IMG/VR virus record: IMGVR_UViG_3300025890_000027 | Location: 1-60,765 of that record | Source of the DNA: a virus | Reading direction: 5' to 3' (one strand) | DNA: 60,765 nucleotides | Shown here: in pieces, positions 15,921-26,400 of the stretch | How positions within the stretch are numbered: position 1 is the stretch's first letter | Layout: every line of letters begins with the position of its first letter | Made by a program: the position numbers and the translations under genes | Notes under the pieces: generated by a model | Databases searched by the model: none | The model's input: the letters and a program-made list of their open reading frames with translations, nothing else | What the model was told of the DNA's origin: nothing

Positions 15921-18900
15921 ATGACAGGCCAGAGGTGCAGTCAGCCTTTCGATTGCGGTAGTCAATTTAAATGTTTCAGGGGTTTTTGTATTCCTGTGCC
16001 TGAATGCCCGGGAGATGACAATGGATGTACCGCGCCTGGTAGCGAGTGCTTAGAGGCCAGTCAGCCAGAGCCCTTACCAGATCCAGACACTCCTAACTGC
16101 GGGTTAGGTGATCCGAACACGGACCCTTATGTAAGGAAAGATTGCGTTTCTGACTGTAGTATTTTTTGTGATGAATGGAGTAAGATCACTGCAAATCTAA
16201 CGCCTGACAGTGATCTTAAGGGTTGCAGTGTAGATGACGCTTGTAGTGTTTGTAGGGCTTGTAACGAAACAGAGGAAGCTAATGAAGACGCCGTCCAGGC
16301 TGCATCCGACTACTATGATTTACTTATTGATGAAGTAGAAACGCAGAAGCAATTTAAAATAGACGAGTACGAAGAAGGTTTAGACGAACTGACTGATGTG
16401 TACAATCAAACTTATGGCGAACTATATGATACTTACCAGTTATTGCAAGCAGAAAGAAACGAACTGATAAGCCAGCATGACGAATACTTGGATGAACTAG
16501 CCCAACTGATAGCCGAAAGAGACTCATTAACAGATCCAGCTGAAATTGCAGACAAGGATGTTGAAATTGCAGATAAGCAAGCTCAAATTACAGCCATAGA
16601 AGATGAAATAGACGTCAAAAACGATCAAATAAGCGAGAACACGGAGGCCAGAACAGACCTCACTCAGGAGTACTTGGACAACAAAGAGGAGAGAAAAGAT
16701 CAACATGAAGAACAAATTAAAATTACAGATGACTACCTCTATCAACTTAACAAAGAAAAGGCGGATAAGCTGACGTTTTTGAGTAGAACTAGAGGCATTT
16801 GTGGTGACATAAAGCTTCCGAACAGGGCTTGCTATTGCCCGGCTTATATAGACAAAGACAATGGTAGAGTCGTTGATGATTCAGATGGCCGTGAATGTTA
16901 TCTCTGTAACGTTGACAGCGGACACTGGGAATATGAGCCAGAGCTTTGCAGTGTTACCTGCGATCAATGTGTTATTTGCGACAATGGAGATCAGGCGTGT
17001 GCTAGTGTTACCAAAAATCCGAGCGAACCAGGCGACCCGTGTGAATTAGCTAGAAAAAAAGCTGTGACAAAATGCTCGGAGGTGCAGACTGTAATAGATT
17101 GTGCTTATCCGCGGCAAATTTGCGAAGTAAAGGGTCCTCTTTCTAGTGCTTCTTTATCTTGGGAAGAAAAGGACTGGCGAGATTTTCAAGTGCTACGTAT
17201 TCTTCAGACAGGCGGAGATTCAGCAGTCGAAGCTAATGGAGTAACAGCTAAGCTTCGTTTAATAGCTGAATCCGTTTCGGATAACACTCAGTTTCTAGTT
17301 AAAGTTAACAGAGAGGGAACCAGAGTAAATGGAACCGACAGGACAGAATTCGCAACAGTCGACGGGTTGATTACAATAAACACTGAAGACGTATTAAGTA
17401 TTGACGGCAAACCAAAAGTCGAGCTAACCGACAATTCAGATATCAAAAGAGTTGGTAGTACGGTTGAGATTAATGTCGATGATGTGACTACCCAAGTTCC
17501 TTTTCCTAGTTATGAGTACACTTGGTACGCCGATAATAAACAGCTTTATTTGGACGGAGATGGGGAGATTGCTTTGTCAAATATCGGAGAAGATGGCGAG
17601 CCTCTTGGATATGTACACATCGTTACTCTAAGTTCTGTACTTGAGCTTGAAGAAATCTTGGTGGGTATGAATTTGCAAGGAGCGATAAGATTGGTAGATC
17701 CTTCTCAAGCAGAAGAAGAAAGACCCACTAACGAGGATTGGGTTAAGTCCGATCCTTTTGGTCCAATCATTTACGGCAATCGCGAAGAGATTGATGCAGA
17801 AATTTTCATAAGTGCGGATAGCTCTTATAGTACCTACAATGCTATTGTCGTAGACATTAGTTCACTAAATGAGTACAGACCAGAAATTGAACCTATAGCA
17901 ATCAGCTGGGTTGATGCAACTACAGGTGAAAATGTTGGATCAGGTGATTACTTGTACCTTGCAAATTGGGCTCTCCAAAAGCAGTACTACCCAATAGCAA
18001 CTTTCATAAATTTAAATGGAGAACAACAAACTATTACTGGGCCTGTGTCACCTGTTATAGGCCTTACTTCTCCTCCAAGCTTGGATGATTTAAGTGAGGA
18101 TCCCCAGGTTTCTTCATTAGAGCTTTCGAGCTTAAGTCCGAAACAATATGATACTTTAGAAATTTATGGTAATTACAACACTCCAAACGGCAAAAGCGCA
18201 GGGCCTTTTTACAGTTGGAAAAGTAACGGCGATTTTATCTTTAATCAAGTGTCATCAAGTCTAGACATAACGCAAGAAATGGTAGATACCTACTTGTCAG
18301 TTGAAGTGACTTATTTCGATAACTACGGAGTCCCAATCACTCTGTATCCAGACGGTACAGAACTAGTGATAAACGTCCAAGATGATCCCACAGGCTGGGT
18401 CTGGATCCTTGGAGAACCTCAGGAAGGGAGTAAGCTAACTGCTATTGATAATATAGAAGATAAGGACGGAATTCGCGACCAGAAGTACATTTGGTTGCTA
18501 GATGGTATAGCAATTGATGAGTCGCAATATGATTTTCTTTTTGAAGGCAGTAAAAACGAAACACTGTTAATTGGCCCTATCCTTAACAGTGTTGACAGAA
18601 AAATCTCAGTAGCAACAACTTGGACTGACTATCACAAAAACGAGAACGGAGAAGTTAACGAGCATCAAATATTTTCGGACGAAACATTCCCTGTAAAAAA
18701 AGGGCCTGTAGAGGGCAATTTAACCCTTATCGTTGAAAGCAAGGAGTACGTTATTCCTGATCAGTTTTTCGAGCTTGACCTGTCGGTAGCGTCCATAACA
18801 GAAGATGAAGAGCCTTTACAGATTACTTCAATCCTGTGGGAGATTGAAATTGAAAGGCTTAGAGGTGACGGGACCGGATCAAGCGAATTAAGATTTACAG

Positions 18901-20438
18901 CTGGGGAGTACCGGGAGAGTCAGTCAGAACAAGGCGATTATGATGGAGGTATGTGGCCTTACTTTGAAGAGGAAGAGCCTGTCATCGAGGGTCCGCTGGT
19001 TGAAGACGACTGGAACGGCCAGGCCGAAATAGATTGTCCTGATTGTTGGGATTGCTTCGAAAGGTCTACCTACAAAGGCAAAAAAGCGCCACTTGGGTCA
19101 GCCTTTCATCAAAGATGCCCCTACCCAGGTTATCCAGAAGTTAGCTGTGAGGAATCTAAAGAAGATAAATGCAAGCAACTTTGCATTGACTATTGTTGGC
19201 GATGGGAAACAACGGAATCCGATGGGGATCTTCCAAGAGCTCTTGACGAAAACAGCAAGATTGTTGAAAGTTGGGTATCTAAAGGAGTTCGTACATTTAC
19301 AATTGAGACTTGTGTCGAACCCCCACCGGAACTGGACTGCCCTCCACGAGATGGTGGCGCGTATCAATATGCTGTTTATCGATTAGTGACCCCTACTTGG
19401 GATTATTACGAATGCACATGTTCTGTACCTGTCGGACCAAGGCAGACGATTCCAAGTAAGATTGAATACAGTCGGACCGGTCTATCTAAAGGGCCGTGGT
19501 TCCTGAACCCAGAAGAACGCGAGTTTCTTGGCTGGGGAGTTGACGAAATGGCTCAGGCGAATAACCTTAGCTGGAATGATCCTGGTTTCGACTATGGTGA
19601 CCTTCCTTTTGCAAGTGCGTACTTCTGGCCTGACTTAGGCTGCCGTTGGCAAGAATATTTCGACAGCTTGCTCCCTATTGACTGCTATCCACTACCAATA
19701 AGACAAGATTTATGTGGCGGGAATAGTAAGCCTAATCCAGTTCGAGCCTTTGTTGTCACAGATTCTTCGGAAGTCCCAATTAAACAGAATCTAATCCATG
19801 GATGGTCTGCATTTCCATTTCCTTATAATAGCAACCAATTTTGGATCAATCAAAATACAGACGATTACCTCATGCCGGAACAGCTTCCTCCGACATGTAT
19901 TGGAGCGCCTGAGCTTGTAGGAGTTCTTGACCTTCGATCAGTGCCATATAGCTTTTACTCTTCAGACGAGGTCTACCAAGAATTGCTGGCCATGACAAGT
20001 CCCGAGGGCTCTCCCGATATAAGTGAGCAGTTCTATGGCGGATACAGCGAATTTGACTGGATTAATAGTGCAATCCACGTTGGTGACCTTAGGCCGGGAG
20101 ACATAGCTCATCCACCAAGGCCAGAACGCAAAAAGAAAAATACGCCAATTCCTGTCATTGTAGGTCCGAGACTTATCTTGCATGACATATCAGTCGGGAC
20201 ACGGCTAGGTGAAATGCAATCAATTATCCCTCACCTTAGCGGAGTTAAGCCAGAGAGCTGGAGGTTCACAGCGAACAAAGGAGCACTGAGTCCTGATAAT
20301 GTTTTTAAAATTAACTCAGATGGAGTAATCAGTCTAGCGAATCAATCACCTGATCCTGGAAGTTATCAGTTTGAAGTTCAAGCTAGATGGAAAGATGTTT
20401 GGTCTAAAAGTTTTGCCGTTGGCATTGACCTTTTTTAA
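15921..20438 (+). CDS. Giant cysteine-rich virion protein with coiled coil and Ig-like domains
   Basis: This 1505-residue protein is unusual for a phage. Residues ~1-120 are dense in cysteine (RCSQPFDCGSQFKCF, VPECPGDDNGC), like EGF or other disulfide knots. Residues ~125-280 form an acidic coiled coil (LIAERDSLTDPAEIADKDVE). A second Cys-rich block spans ~290-400. Residues ~415-1030 look like consecutive Ig-like beta domains, with PxSYxWxxDG-type strands (e.g. FYSWKSNGDF, YIWLLDGIAI). A third Cys cluster lies at ~1045-1170 (CPDCWDC). The last ~80 residues look like a cadherin or Ig-type domain. It is probably a long stalk or fibre stabilised by disulfides outside the cell. Confidence 0.65.
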   Translation: MTGQRCSQPFDCGSQFKCFRGFCIPVPECPGDDNGCTAPGSECLEASQPEPLPDPDTPNCGLGDPNTDPYVRKDCVSDCSIFCDEWSKITANLTPDSDLKGCSVDDACSVCRACNETEEANEDAVQAASDYYDLLIDEVETQKQFKIDEYEEGLDELTDVYNQTYGELYDTYQLLQAERNELISQHDEYLDELAQLIAERDSLTDPAEIADKDVEIADKQAQITAIEDEIDVKNDQISENTEARTDLTQEYLDNKEERKDQHEEQIKITDDYLYQLNKEKADKLTFLSRTRGICGDIKLPNRACYCPAYIDKDNGRVVDDSDGRECYLCNVDSGHWEYEPELCSVTCDQCVICDNGDQACASVTKNPSEPGDPCELARKKAVTKCSEVQTVIDCAYPRQICEVKGPLSSASLSWEEKDWRDFQVLRILQTGGDSAVEANGVTAKLRLIAESVSDNTQFLVKVNREGTRVNGTDRTEFATVDGLITINTEDVLSIDGKPKVELTDNSDIKRVGSTVEINVDDVTTQVPFPSYEYTWYADNKQLYLDGDGEIALSNIGEDGEPLGYVHIVTLSSVLELEEILVGMNLQGAIRLVDPSQAEEERPTNEDWVKSDPFGPIIYGNREEIDAEIFISADSSYSTYNAIVVDISSLNEYRPEIEPIAISWVDATTGENVGSGDYLYLANWALQKQYYPIATFINLNGEQQTITGPVSPVIGLTSPPSLDDLSEDPQVSSLELSSLSPKQYDTLEIYGNYNTPNGKSAGPFYSWKSNGDFIFNQVSSSLDITQEMVDTYLSVEVTYFDNYGVPITLYPDGTELVINVQDDPTGWVWILGEPQEGSKLTAIDNIEDKDGIRDQKYIWLLDGIAIDESQYDFLFEGSKNETLLIGPILNSVDRKISVATTWTDYHKNENGEVNEHQIFSDETFPVKKGPVEGNLTLIVESKEYVIPDQFFELDLSVASITEDEEPLQITSILWEIEIERLRGDGTGSSELRFTAGEYRESQSEQGDYDGGMWPYFEEEEPVIEGPLVEDDWNGQAEIDCPDCWDCFERSTYKGKKAPLGSAFHQRCPYPGYPEVSCEESKEDKCKQLCIDYCWRWETTESDGDLPRALDENSKIVESWVSKGVRTFTIETCVEPPPELDCPPRDGGAYQYAVYRLVTPTWDYYECTCSVPVGPRQTIPSKIEYSRTGLSKGPWFLNPEEREFLGWGVDEMAQANNLSWNDPGFDYGDLPFASAYFWPDLGCRWQEYFDSLLPIDCYPLPIRQDLCGGNSKPNPVRAFVVTDSSEVPIKQNLIHGWSAFPFPYNSNQFWINQNTDDYLMPEQLPPTCIGAPELVGVLDLRSVPYSFYSSDEVYQELLAMTSPEGSPDISEQFYGGYSEFDWINSAIHVGDLRPGDIAHPPRPERKKKNTPIPVIVGPRLILHDISVGTRLGEMQSIIPHLSGVKPESWRFTANKGALSPDNVFKINSDGVISLANQSPDPGSYQFEVQARWKDVWSKSFAVGIDLF

Positions 20439-20497
20439 TAACGTTGTTACTCTTAACTAGCCCCTGGAACCCTATCGTGACAAGAGTCTAGCTCGAC

Positions 20498-23374
20498 GTG
20501 GCACTTTTTTCTGATAACATCACAATTAAGTACGGGTCCGATATGTCGGAGCTGGAGTTCCTAGGCTTATTAGGAAGTCCCCTAAATTCGCTATTCAGAG
20601 GAGAGCTAGCTTTACGCGACGATACTGACGGCATCTTTTTGTATGGAATTAATACTGATGGAGATATAGCTCGAATTGTTCCTGAGTTGTCGGACTTACC
20701 TAGTATTGATATATCTAATCCTCAGCTTGGTAACGCAATAGTATATAATTCGGATAATGGCGCCACTGACCGCCCCCCTGAATACCCAGGGAGGCCTTTA
20801 AATAAATGGATTAATGTACCAGCACCAAAACCTAATCTTTACGCTAATTCTTTAACAGAGCTAGGAGATGTAGACGTATATAACGCGTATGAAGGCCATA
20901 CTCTTGTTTGGGACTCTTCAGCATCCGAGTGGCGGGAAGGGATTAGTGTTGAGATAGCAACGCTAGGAGATTTTCGCGATACCTCTATTGATTTTGTCCC
21001 TATCCAAGGTCAGACTCTTTTATGGAATGCAACGCTTGGAAAATGGGAAAACGGATTCTTCCCAGATAATCTGAATTCGTTGTCTGATGTTGATGTAAGT
21101 ACATCTCTTCCTTTAGACGGCGACGTCTTGCTTTACGATGGACTTCAAGGTTTGTGGGTACCCGGAGTAGTTTCCGGAGGAAATGCTAACGTTTTAATCC
21201 TCGACGATACTGAGGCATTGCCCGTAGCTGAACTGACCACTCTCGGAGTAAGTCAGCCAGAAGGTGAATTTTACTGGATAGAAGAAGACAATACTAATAA
21301 CTGGGCAAAAGCTATAACCGCAGGTGAGGTTTCTTTTGACGACTTCAAAGATGTAGACCTATCGTCTATTCAAGATGGACAAACTCTTCGATGGACCTTT
21401 ATCGATGGTCAATGGAAATTCATTCCATCAGATTATCTGCCAGGAGCTTTTGTTGCATCTTTCAGGGATCTGCATCCATCAGATTTTAGTGAGTTTGCCC
21501 TTGGAACATGCGGTATTGAACGCGGACGATATTTTGCTACTACTAACACTACTGGCCTAGGAATGTATGGCACTTCAGCTGTCGACGGAGGTATTCATGT
21601 CTCTTATGACCTCAGGGATGAAGACAGGACTGTAGATAGTTTCTTTTATGGTTTGTTAAAGTTTCCGTCAGACCTCGAAGATGATGAAATCACAGGCCTC
21701 CGAGGCATTCGCCCTCTCACTGCAAACAGTTCCATTCCTTTTGCTTTAGCGGGAGAGACAGGCTGGAAAGTTGAATTTTGGATAAACGTTTCTGATGTCA
21801 ATCAATCTTCTGAAATACTAGATTATGGTACGATTAAGGTCGAGCTAGAAAACCAAAACATAAAAACAACTTTCTTGTCTGGAGGAGTGACTTACACTAA
21901 TTCATGGATTTTCCCTGATGGTTTAGAAGCAGGCTTGTCTTATTTTGTAGAATTTGGTGTTAGGCCTATTAGCGATTATCCCTCGTGGTACGACGGACCG
22001 ACTATTAACTGCAAAAAAGTTTTCATCAATGGTATTGAGTGCTATAATGAAAATGGCGAACTAGGTAGTGAAACTGCAATAAGTTCGGTTGACACTCCAC
22101 TGGATACACCAGATACAGCAGCTCAAGCATTGCCCGTTATTGGTCGAACCTTTGCCGGCTATCTTGCCAACTTGGCAATGCAGAATAACAGCTTAGCTGT
22201 CTCCGATTTTTCTTTTACAAATAAGCTAGCAAACTGGGGCACTAGACCTATTGGGATGGTCCCCGGTCAGATGGTAATAATGGAGGGCACTGAGGAGAGC
22301 GACCCTAATCGTGACAAATGTTTATGTACAAAAGGATACAATCCTGAAAAATGGGCAACAGACGAAGAGTATTATTCATTTACTAGATTTGGCGATAGTC
22401 TAAGGCTTTTGGACCTAGCGGACGTAGATGAAGAAGCTTTTTCCCAGGAAAGCGGATATTTATATTACGATGCAGCAACCCAAAAGATTACAAAAGCGTC
22501 AGAGAGTCCAACAGACGCAAAGAACTATCGTCTTAGAAACGCAGAAGACGTTAGTTATCGGGATGACAGCAACAATTACATACAAAACAACGCGGTTCTG
22601 GCTTGGAGTACGGAGAGAAACTTATTCCGACCAGTCCCAACCAACTTAAGTTTTAGAATCAATGATGCTGAAGATGTAAATACGGAATCAGGCCTCACCG
22701 AAGGATCTACGCTGCACTGGAATCAATCGGCTGAAGAATGGCAAGTAGCGCCCAATCTTAACGCTGTTGCGGGTGATTTAAACTCTCTGACTGATGTCGA
22801 GGCCCTCTTATCGTTTGAGAATTATACCCTTTTATATAGCGAAGCAAATGGAAAGTGGGTGACAGGCCCGGCCCCCGCCCAAGGAGTCGAAAAGCTAAGA
22901 GACATGGTCGATGTCGACGCTGATGACATAGAAGACGGGCAAATACTTGCATATAATTTTTTAACAAACAAGTGGTCTTCTGCTCCTAAACCCTACCCTA
23001 AAGAGTTAAACGACATTGTTAATGTAGACACAGTTTCTCGTCCTCCTCGCGATGGGCAGGCGCTTACCTGGGATGGAGAACGGTGGTTCCCCGGAGACTT
23101 TGCAAAAGGTGGATCGTCTAGTGTCGAGGGGCTTTATGACGTACAGGTCAAGGAAGCTAGGGAGGGGCAAGTTTTAACCTGGGACGGTACTTACTGGGCA
23201 AACAAAGAAGCGCACTCTGGTCGAGGGGATGGTGGCGACTTCGATACGGGCCAGATAAGAGTTAGCTTTACTTCTGGAGTGTGGGGAGGTGGCGACTTTG
23301 ACTTAGACTCATCAGATCGACCCATGGAAATGCTTGGATTCGGAATCTTTAATGGTGGCGGCGACTTCGACTAG
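20498..23374 (+). CDS. Tail fibre protein with 'DVD...W' repeats and LamG-like insert
   Basis: This is a 958-residue protein (GTG 20498). Residues ~15-65 carry the anchor module shared by the fibre genes (FRGELALRDDTDGIFLYG). About ten copies of a ~30-residue unit follow, L-x-DVD...G-x-x-L-x-W......W (e.g. LGDVDVYNAYEGHTLVWD). They are interrupted at ~400-580 by a LamG-like domain (WKVEFWINVSD...YFVEFGVRP). The C-terminus has three GGGDF/DGGDF motifs and ends in GGGDFD. Likely a receptor-binding fibre or its connector. Confidence 0.7.
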   Translation: MALFSDNITIKYGSDMSELEFLGLLGSPLNSLFRGELALRDDTDGIFLYGINTDGDIARIVPELSDLPSIDISNPQLGNAIVYNSDNGATDRPPEYPGRPLNKWINVPAPKPNLYANSLTELGDVDVYNAYEGHTLVWDSSASEWREGISVEIATLGDFRDTSIDFVPIQGQTLLWNATLGKWENGFFPDNLNSLSDVDVSTSLPLDGDVLLYDGLQGLWVPGVVSGGNANVLILDDTEALPVAELTTLGVSQPEGEFYWIEEDNTNNWAKAITAGEVSFDDFKDVDLSSIQDGQTLRWTFIDGQWKFIPSDYLPGAFVASFRDLHPSDFSEFALGTCGIERGRYFATTNTTGLGMYGTSAVDGGIHVSYDLRDEDRTVDSFFYGLLKFPSDLEDDEITGLRGIRPLTANSSIPFALAGETGWKVEFWINVSDVNQSSEILDYGTIKVELENQNIKTTFLSGGVTYTNSWIFPDGLEAGLSYFVEFGVRPISDYPSWYDGPTINCKKVFINGIECYNENGELGSETAISSVDTPLDTPDTAAQALPVIGRTFAGYLANLAMQNNSLAVSDFSFTNKLANWGTRPIGMVPGQMVIMEGTEESDPNRDKCLCTKGYNPEKWATDEEYYSFTRFGDSLRLLDLADVDEEAFSQESGYLYYDAATQKITKASESPTDAKNYRLRNAEDVSYRDDSNNYIQNNAVLAWSTERNLFRPVPTNLSFRINDAEDVNTESGLTEGSTLHWNQSAEEWQVAPNLNAVAGDLNSLTDVEALLSFENYTLLYSEANGKWVTGPAPAQGVEKLRDMVDVDADDIEDGQILAYNFLTNKWSSAPKPYPKELNDIVNVDTVSRPPRDGQALTWDGERWFPGDFAKGGSSSVEGLYDVQVKEAREGQVLTWDGTYWANKEAHSGRGDGGDFDTGQIRVSFTSGVWGGGDFDLDSSDRPMEMLGFGIFNGGGDFD

Positions 23375-23409
23375 AGTTCGGGATCCTAGTAAAACGTTAA
23401 GGCTTGAAC

Positions 23410-26400
23410 GTGGCTTTATTTCCAAAAAACCTGGTATGGAGACACTCGGGAAATTCTTTAGAAGGAATAAGAAGATATATGGCATCATTCCCGGACTCTC
23501 AGGTCCGGCCAGGCGAATTGATAGTTCTGGATGGCCCGGACGCTTACGGGGATCCTCGTGTCTCTCTTATGACGCTAGACCCGTTTCACAATGAGTTAGC
23601 AAGCGTTTTCGGCACGATCGATCAGTTAGCGGATGTGCCATTCCCCTCGAGATTTGCGCTTGATAGAGGAAATTGGCCTCATGGAAGTTGCTTGGTGTGG
23701 TATGAAGTCAGGATGGATGTCCACCCAGACGACCTGTACGGCCCATTAGTCAATTATGGACCGGGTTGGCAGGTTAGACGTGCTTTCCCCTATGACATCT
23801 CTGAAAACTCCGTCGAGGAGTTTTATGATGTAGACTCTGTTTCACTTCCCGAGAAAATCGAAGGAGACTCATTCGTCTACTCTGTAGCTAACAGTCGGTA
23901 TGAGTCAGCTCCGGGTTTTGGCGACCCGTCAAAAAATATTGATCCTTCGGCAGACCTTGATGATTTAGTCGACATAGTCTATACTGAACCAGTTGAGGGG
24001 AATAGTCTTATAAAATGGGATCAAGTTGCAGGAGAATGGAAAAATGTGTATCTAGAGCCTTTCCTATCTACGAGAAGCGATGTAAATTTCAATAATATTA
24101 ATCCAGAGGACCAGCAAGCCTTAGTATATGGTGCTTTCGAGGAAAAGTGGCAAGCGCAAGACATAAGTACAGAAGGGGCTGTAGTTATTCCTGATGGCCG
24201 ACGAAGCAGAAATAAAGAACTCGAGTATTTAGTGCTTCCAGGAACTCATGAAAGCCTGAATGGCAAAATTCTTGATTTTGGGCTAGGCGTCACAAGTGAG
24301 CCGACTCCTTCTCAGCCCCATGGTCATGACTATGTACTAAATGCAGCCTCTGAGATCCGAGCTGAAGGGGTGACATCAGAATTCTGGGAGCGCTTTCCGA
24401 AAGGATCTTTTTATTTTGAGGCTCCTCCTGGGCTCGACTATGGCTTTTTACCTTATTATGAAAGAACAGGCTTAGCTAGAGAACGGTATGACCACAAAGA
24501 AGTACAAGGGCTATCAAAGGAGTCTCGCTTCCAAGATATTAGTGTCTCCTCTAATATAACCCCTATACCGGGATTGCTTAATCCTTCTGGGCAATATTAT
24601 GGCGACTATACTATTCAGTTTTGGTTTCGCATGGCGACCGATGCTGTTGAAGGCATTGACGACCGAACACTGTTTTCCTTATACGCCTACGGGCTAGGTG
24701 GTGGAGGCGATGAACTAAGCGTTGTAATCACAAAGAAGGGTGGTGAGCGATACATTAATAGCCCTCCCCATGCTATGTCACTAGTAGTAAGATATCCTCG
24801 CTCTGGAGTTTTTCCTTGGATTACTGAGCGGGACCTTCTATTTAATATTTATCCTGATATCGATTACCATGTAGCTGTCCAATGGGACGCAGAAGCACAA
24901 AGGCTCAAGACTTGGGTGGATGGTTCATTAAGGCTAGCCTTTGAAACTCCTGACTTAGATAGCTTTAAGTACATCGATCTTGAGAGCCTCTTCATAGGTC
25001 GAAACATGAGAGGGTATATTGCTGATTTCAATATAACGTTAACTACTGAGTACAATGAAGACTATGTCGAGCGACTCGCTTACTCAAAGGATTTCAATCC
25101 TCCCGGTCACTGGGGCAGAAAACTAGTAGAAGGACCCAAGGCGTCGTTAAAAACATTAGGGTTAACTAGAACGGGCCTCTTTAGCTGGATTTCACAGGAA
25201 CAGCCATATGCTTGGACTACTGCATTTGGCCGAAATCAATTTGATACAGTTAGTCAGTCTTTAGATATAAACTACGGGAGCCTTCTCTCTGGTAATATTT
25301 TGAGTTGGAACGCTGCTGAAGGGAAATTATCTTCAACCAAGTCGATACTAGCAGGAGATGATTCTGTTTCTAAGAATCCAGGAGATCTCGCCGGCACGGC
25401 ATTTAATTCAGTAATAGATGCTGCTTATTATAAGATTGGCCAAGGAACTCAAACAGGCAACATTAAGCCTATGGATTATCACAGGAAAGGAGATTTTCCT
25501 TACAATGATGCCGGAAGCAACTATTTTTGGGGGGGAGAATTAAGTTTTAAAGCCCCGGTCAATTTAGCAGGCCTCCCAAGCGTGGTTTCCCTTCCATCAG
25601 GAAAAGCTTGGCAGATTCCTCACGATAGAAAATACAGCGATTTATTTGAGAATCAGACTAGCTCTTATTTAAGTCTAAACAGAGAGAGGGACACTGAAAT
25701 TGAGGATTGGAGACAGGGGTTACCCTCTGAACAAAACTCTTTCCTTTCTTGGGGCTTTAGATTTAAGCTAAACGAAGCGATAAGTGATTATGGATCGACG
25801 ACAATCGCCCAGGGTGGTGATGTTTCATTAAGAGTAGAAGGAGGTTTCTTCACAATAGATGTTAGCCTCCGGATTAGCTCTGGATACTTTCCTGACGGGT
25901 TTACATTAACTAATGAATGGATATATGAAAACGGGTTCTTTGAAAATGCAACAATAACTCTTCCGGGCGAAAATGTTGTTGCTGATCGTGATTATGAAAT
26001 CTCGATCTTAGCAGACTCGATAGAAGGGAAGTTCAGCGTGTACTTAAATGGCAGGCGTCAATACATAATTGTACAGGCCCCATTTCCTTCTCCGGGATCC
26101 ACATCAACTTCAGTTGAAGTGTTTTCCCAAGAGAGTAATGCAGGATTGCCTCAATACCTTGCTATCGGAAATTATTCTAGAGACATTGATCATGCTCTAT
26201 CGCCTACTTTATTTTCCGGCGGAACTGCTTGCCTTTACGGTGCTTTTTTTAGTTTTGATCGCAGAGAAGACTTTAAGCATCAGCGCTACTATGATTTCAG
26301 TGCTTTCTATGATGCCAGGATTAGTCAGCCCGGGGTATCTTTATTCACCGGAGCTAGATCTCAAAGTCCGGGATTTTCTGACTATTTTAGTTTAAACTAT

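Noticed and set aside
23334-23594. Open frame overlapping the start of the giant fibre gene.
   Set aside because: It overlaps two better genes, has biased Arg/Ser composition and no Shine-Dalgarno.
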